Source: Sphingomicrobium arenosum | GTDB lineage: Bacteria > Pseudomonadota > Alphaproteobacteria > Sphingomonadales > Sphingomonadaceae | Assembly (NCBI RefSeq): GCF_026157085.1 | Contig: NZ_JANPVN010000001.1 | Span: 992,001 to 1,056,000, forward strand | Length of the DNA: 64,000 bases | Direction: 5' to 3' | In this document: positions 63,189-64,000 of the stretch, one piece after another | How positions within the stretch are numbered: the first letter of the stretch is position 1 | Layout of the letters: each line of letters begins with the position of its first letter | The notes under the pieces: generated by a model | The model's input: only the letters and a program-made list of their open reading frames with translations | Databases searched by the model: none | What the model was told of the DNA's origin: nothing | Program-made: the position numbers and the translations under genes

Positions 63189-64000
63189 ATGCTGTATGTC
63201 ATGATTGCCGGACTGTTCGGGACCATCGTCCTGGCGCTGTTCGCCTTCCAGGGGCCGAGCCCCCAGAAGACCGCCAAGCGGCGCATGGAAATGCTGCGCG
63301 AACGGCATGCGGCGGGCGGTGCGCTCAAGGCCAATGCCCAGATGCAGATCCGCAAGCTCATGGAGGATCGCAAGCGTGGCGGCGTCAATGGCGCCTTCTC
63401 CTCGCTCGTGCCCCGTCCCGAGCTGATGCGCGCCCGCCTCAAGCGCACCGGCAAGCAGATCGACCTCGGCAAATATGCCATGATCAACGCGGCGATCCTC
63501 ATCGTCGTCACCGGGGTGCTCGCGCTCCAGGGCGCGCCCTTCCTGCTCGCCCTGATGCTCGGGATCCTGTTCGGCATCGGCCTGCCGCACTTCGTCATCG
63601 GCTTCCTCATCAAGAAGCGCATCGCCCAGTTCAACGTGAACTTCCCCGATGCCATCGAACTGATGGTCCGCGGCCTGCGTTCGGGCCTGCCGATCACCGA
63701 GACGCTCGGCGTCGTCGCCAGCGAAATCCGTGGTCCCATCGCCGATGAATTCAAGCTGGTCAGCGACCGCATGAAGGTCGGCACCACCATGGAAGCCGCG
63801 TTGCAGGAGGTCGCCGACCGCCTCGAGACGCCCGAATTCCAATTCTTCGTCATCACCCTGTCGATCCAGCGCGAAACGGGCGGCAACCTCGCCGAGACGC
63901 TCTCGAACCTTGCCGACGTGCTGCGCAAGCGCTCGCAGATGAAGCTGAAGATCAAGGCGATGAGCTCCGAATCCAAGGCCTCGGCCTATATCGTCGGCTC
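63189..64000 (+). CDS. tadB: Tad pilus inner-membrane protein TadB (partial)
   Basis: TadB is one of two GspF-type inner-membrane platform proteins of the Tad pilus. The visible 270 residues start MLYVMIAGLFGTIVLALFAF, with an N-terminal helix, a cytoplasmic stretch, two further helices (about 97-140) and the GspF/T2SSF domain with FPDAIELMVRGLRSGLPITE, FQFFVITLSIQRETGGNLAE and LRKRSQMKLKIKAMSSE. The ORF runs off the window end, so the final helices are missing. ATG 63189 was chosen as the first after the cpaE hairpin, preceded by TAGGGGG-like purines. Confidence 0.93.
   Translation, partial: MLYVMIAGLFGTIVLALFAFQGPSPQKTAKRRMEMLRERHAAGGALKANAQMQIRKLMEDRKRGGVNGAFSSLVPRPELMRARLKRTGKQIDLGKYAMINAAILIVVTGVLALQGAPFLLALMLGILFGIGLPHFVIGFLIKKRIAQFNVNFPDAIELMVRGLRSGLPITETLGVVASEIRGPIADEFKLVSDRMKVGTTMEAALQEVADRLETPEFQFFVITLSIQRETGGNLAETLSNLADVLRKRSQMKLKIKAMSSESKASAYIVG

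Overview
The window is a gene-dense, high-GC chromosomal segment from an alphaproteobacterium, most likely a member of the Sphingomonadales (Sphingomonas/Sphingomicrobium-like). The lineage call is inference. It rests on overall base composition, a 5-aminolevulinate synthase (C4 haem pathway), SecB and a Tim44-like protein beside MltA, the order rpsT-mutM-ubiE-ubiB-coaBC-dut, and a Cpa-type Tad pilus locus. No prophage, transposase, integrase or CRISPR array was found.

Layout. (1) 1-3342: tail of an unidentified gene, a terminator, then the tightly overlapped rpmH-rnpA-yidD-yidC-engB operon for ribosome, RNase P and membrane-protein insertion. (2) 3349-11022: a GT-C membrane glycosyltransferase, a GST, dapE, a GGDEF-EAL protein, and an overlapping smr/mltA/Tim44-like cluster. 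(3) 11249-17439: secB, murJ, trpS, a DUF4136 lipoprotein, dnaA and rpsT. (4) 17548-24174: mutM, ubiE, ubiB, two small membrane proteins, coaBC, dut and a MoeB/ThiF-like E1 enzyme. (5) 24242-28525: topA, dprA and plsY. (6) 28626-33553: a possible calcium-sensing membrane HTH protein with EF-hands, murI, hemA, a YdeI-like protein, an exported DUF1579-like protein divergent from a membrane LytTR regulator, and a DUF3429 protein. (7) 33640-39226: rpiB, glyA, nrdR, trmJ, a cluster of four small exported two-cysteine proteins interleaved with a chorismate mutase, and rpsD. (8) 39345-45575: an S9 peptidase, agmatine-to-putrescine genes aguA-aguB, a lower-GC lipoprotein-like gene, a uracil-DNA glycosylase/GNAT fusion, and folK. 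(9) 45630-48747: tRNA-Lys(UUU), a second GT-C protein and two PilZ proteins. (10) 48810-54745: the glycine cleavage operon behind a tandem glycine riboswitch (gcvT-gcvH-gcvPA-gcvPB), continuing into an ABA4-like membrane protein and a DUF938 methyltransferase. (11) 54845-58162: a lipoprotein, ispH, rnhA, a REP-like inverted repeat and an FAD oxidoreductase. (12) 58211-64000: cpaA-B-C-D-E and the start of tadB, with no cpaF between cpaE and tadB.

Most genes are housekeeping. The least explained material is the HTH-transmembrane-EF-hand protein with palindromes in its promoter, the four small exported proteins sharing a Cys/TGSR/Cys/EW signature, the UDG-GNAT fusion, the membrane LytTR/exported-protein pair, the accessory genes on the glycine-cleavage operon, and the Tad locus with its intercistronic hairpin and displaced cpaF. 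Many start codons are GTG or TTG and many genes overlap as ATGA or GTGA, so translational coupling is common here.
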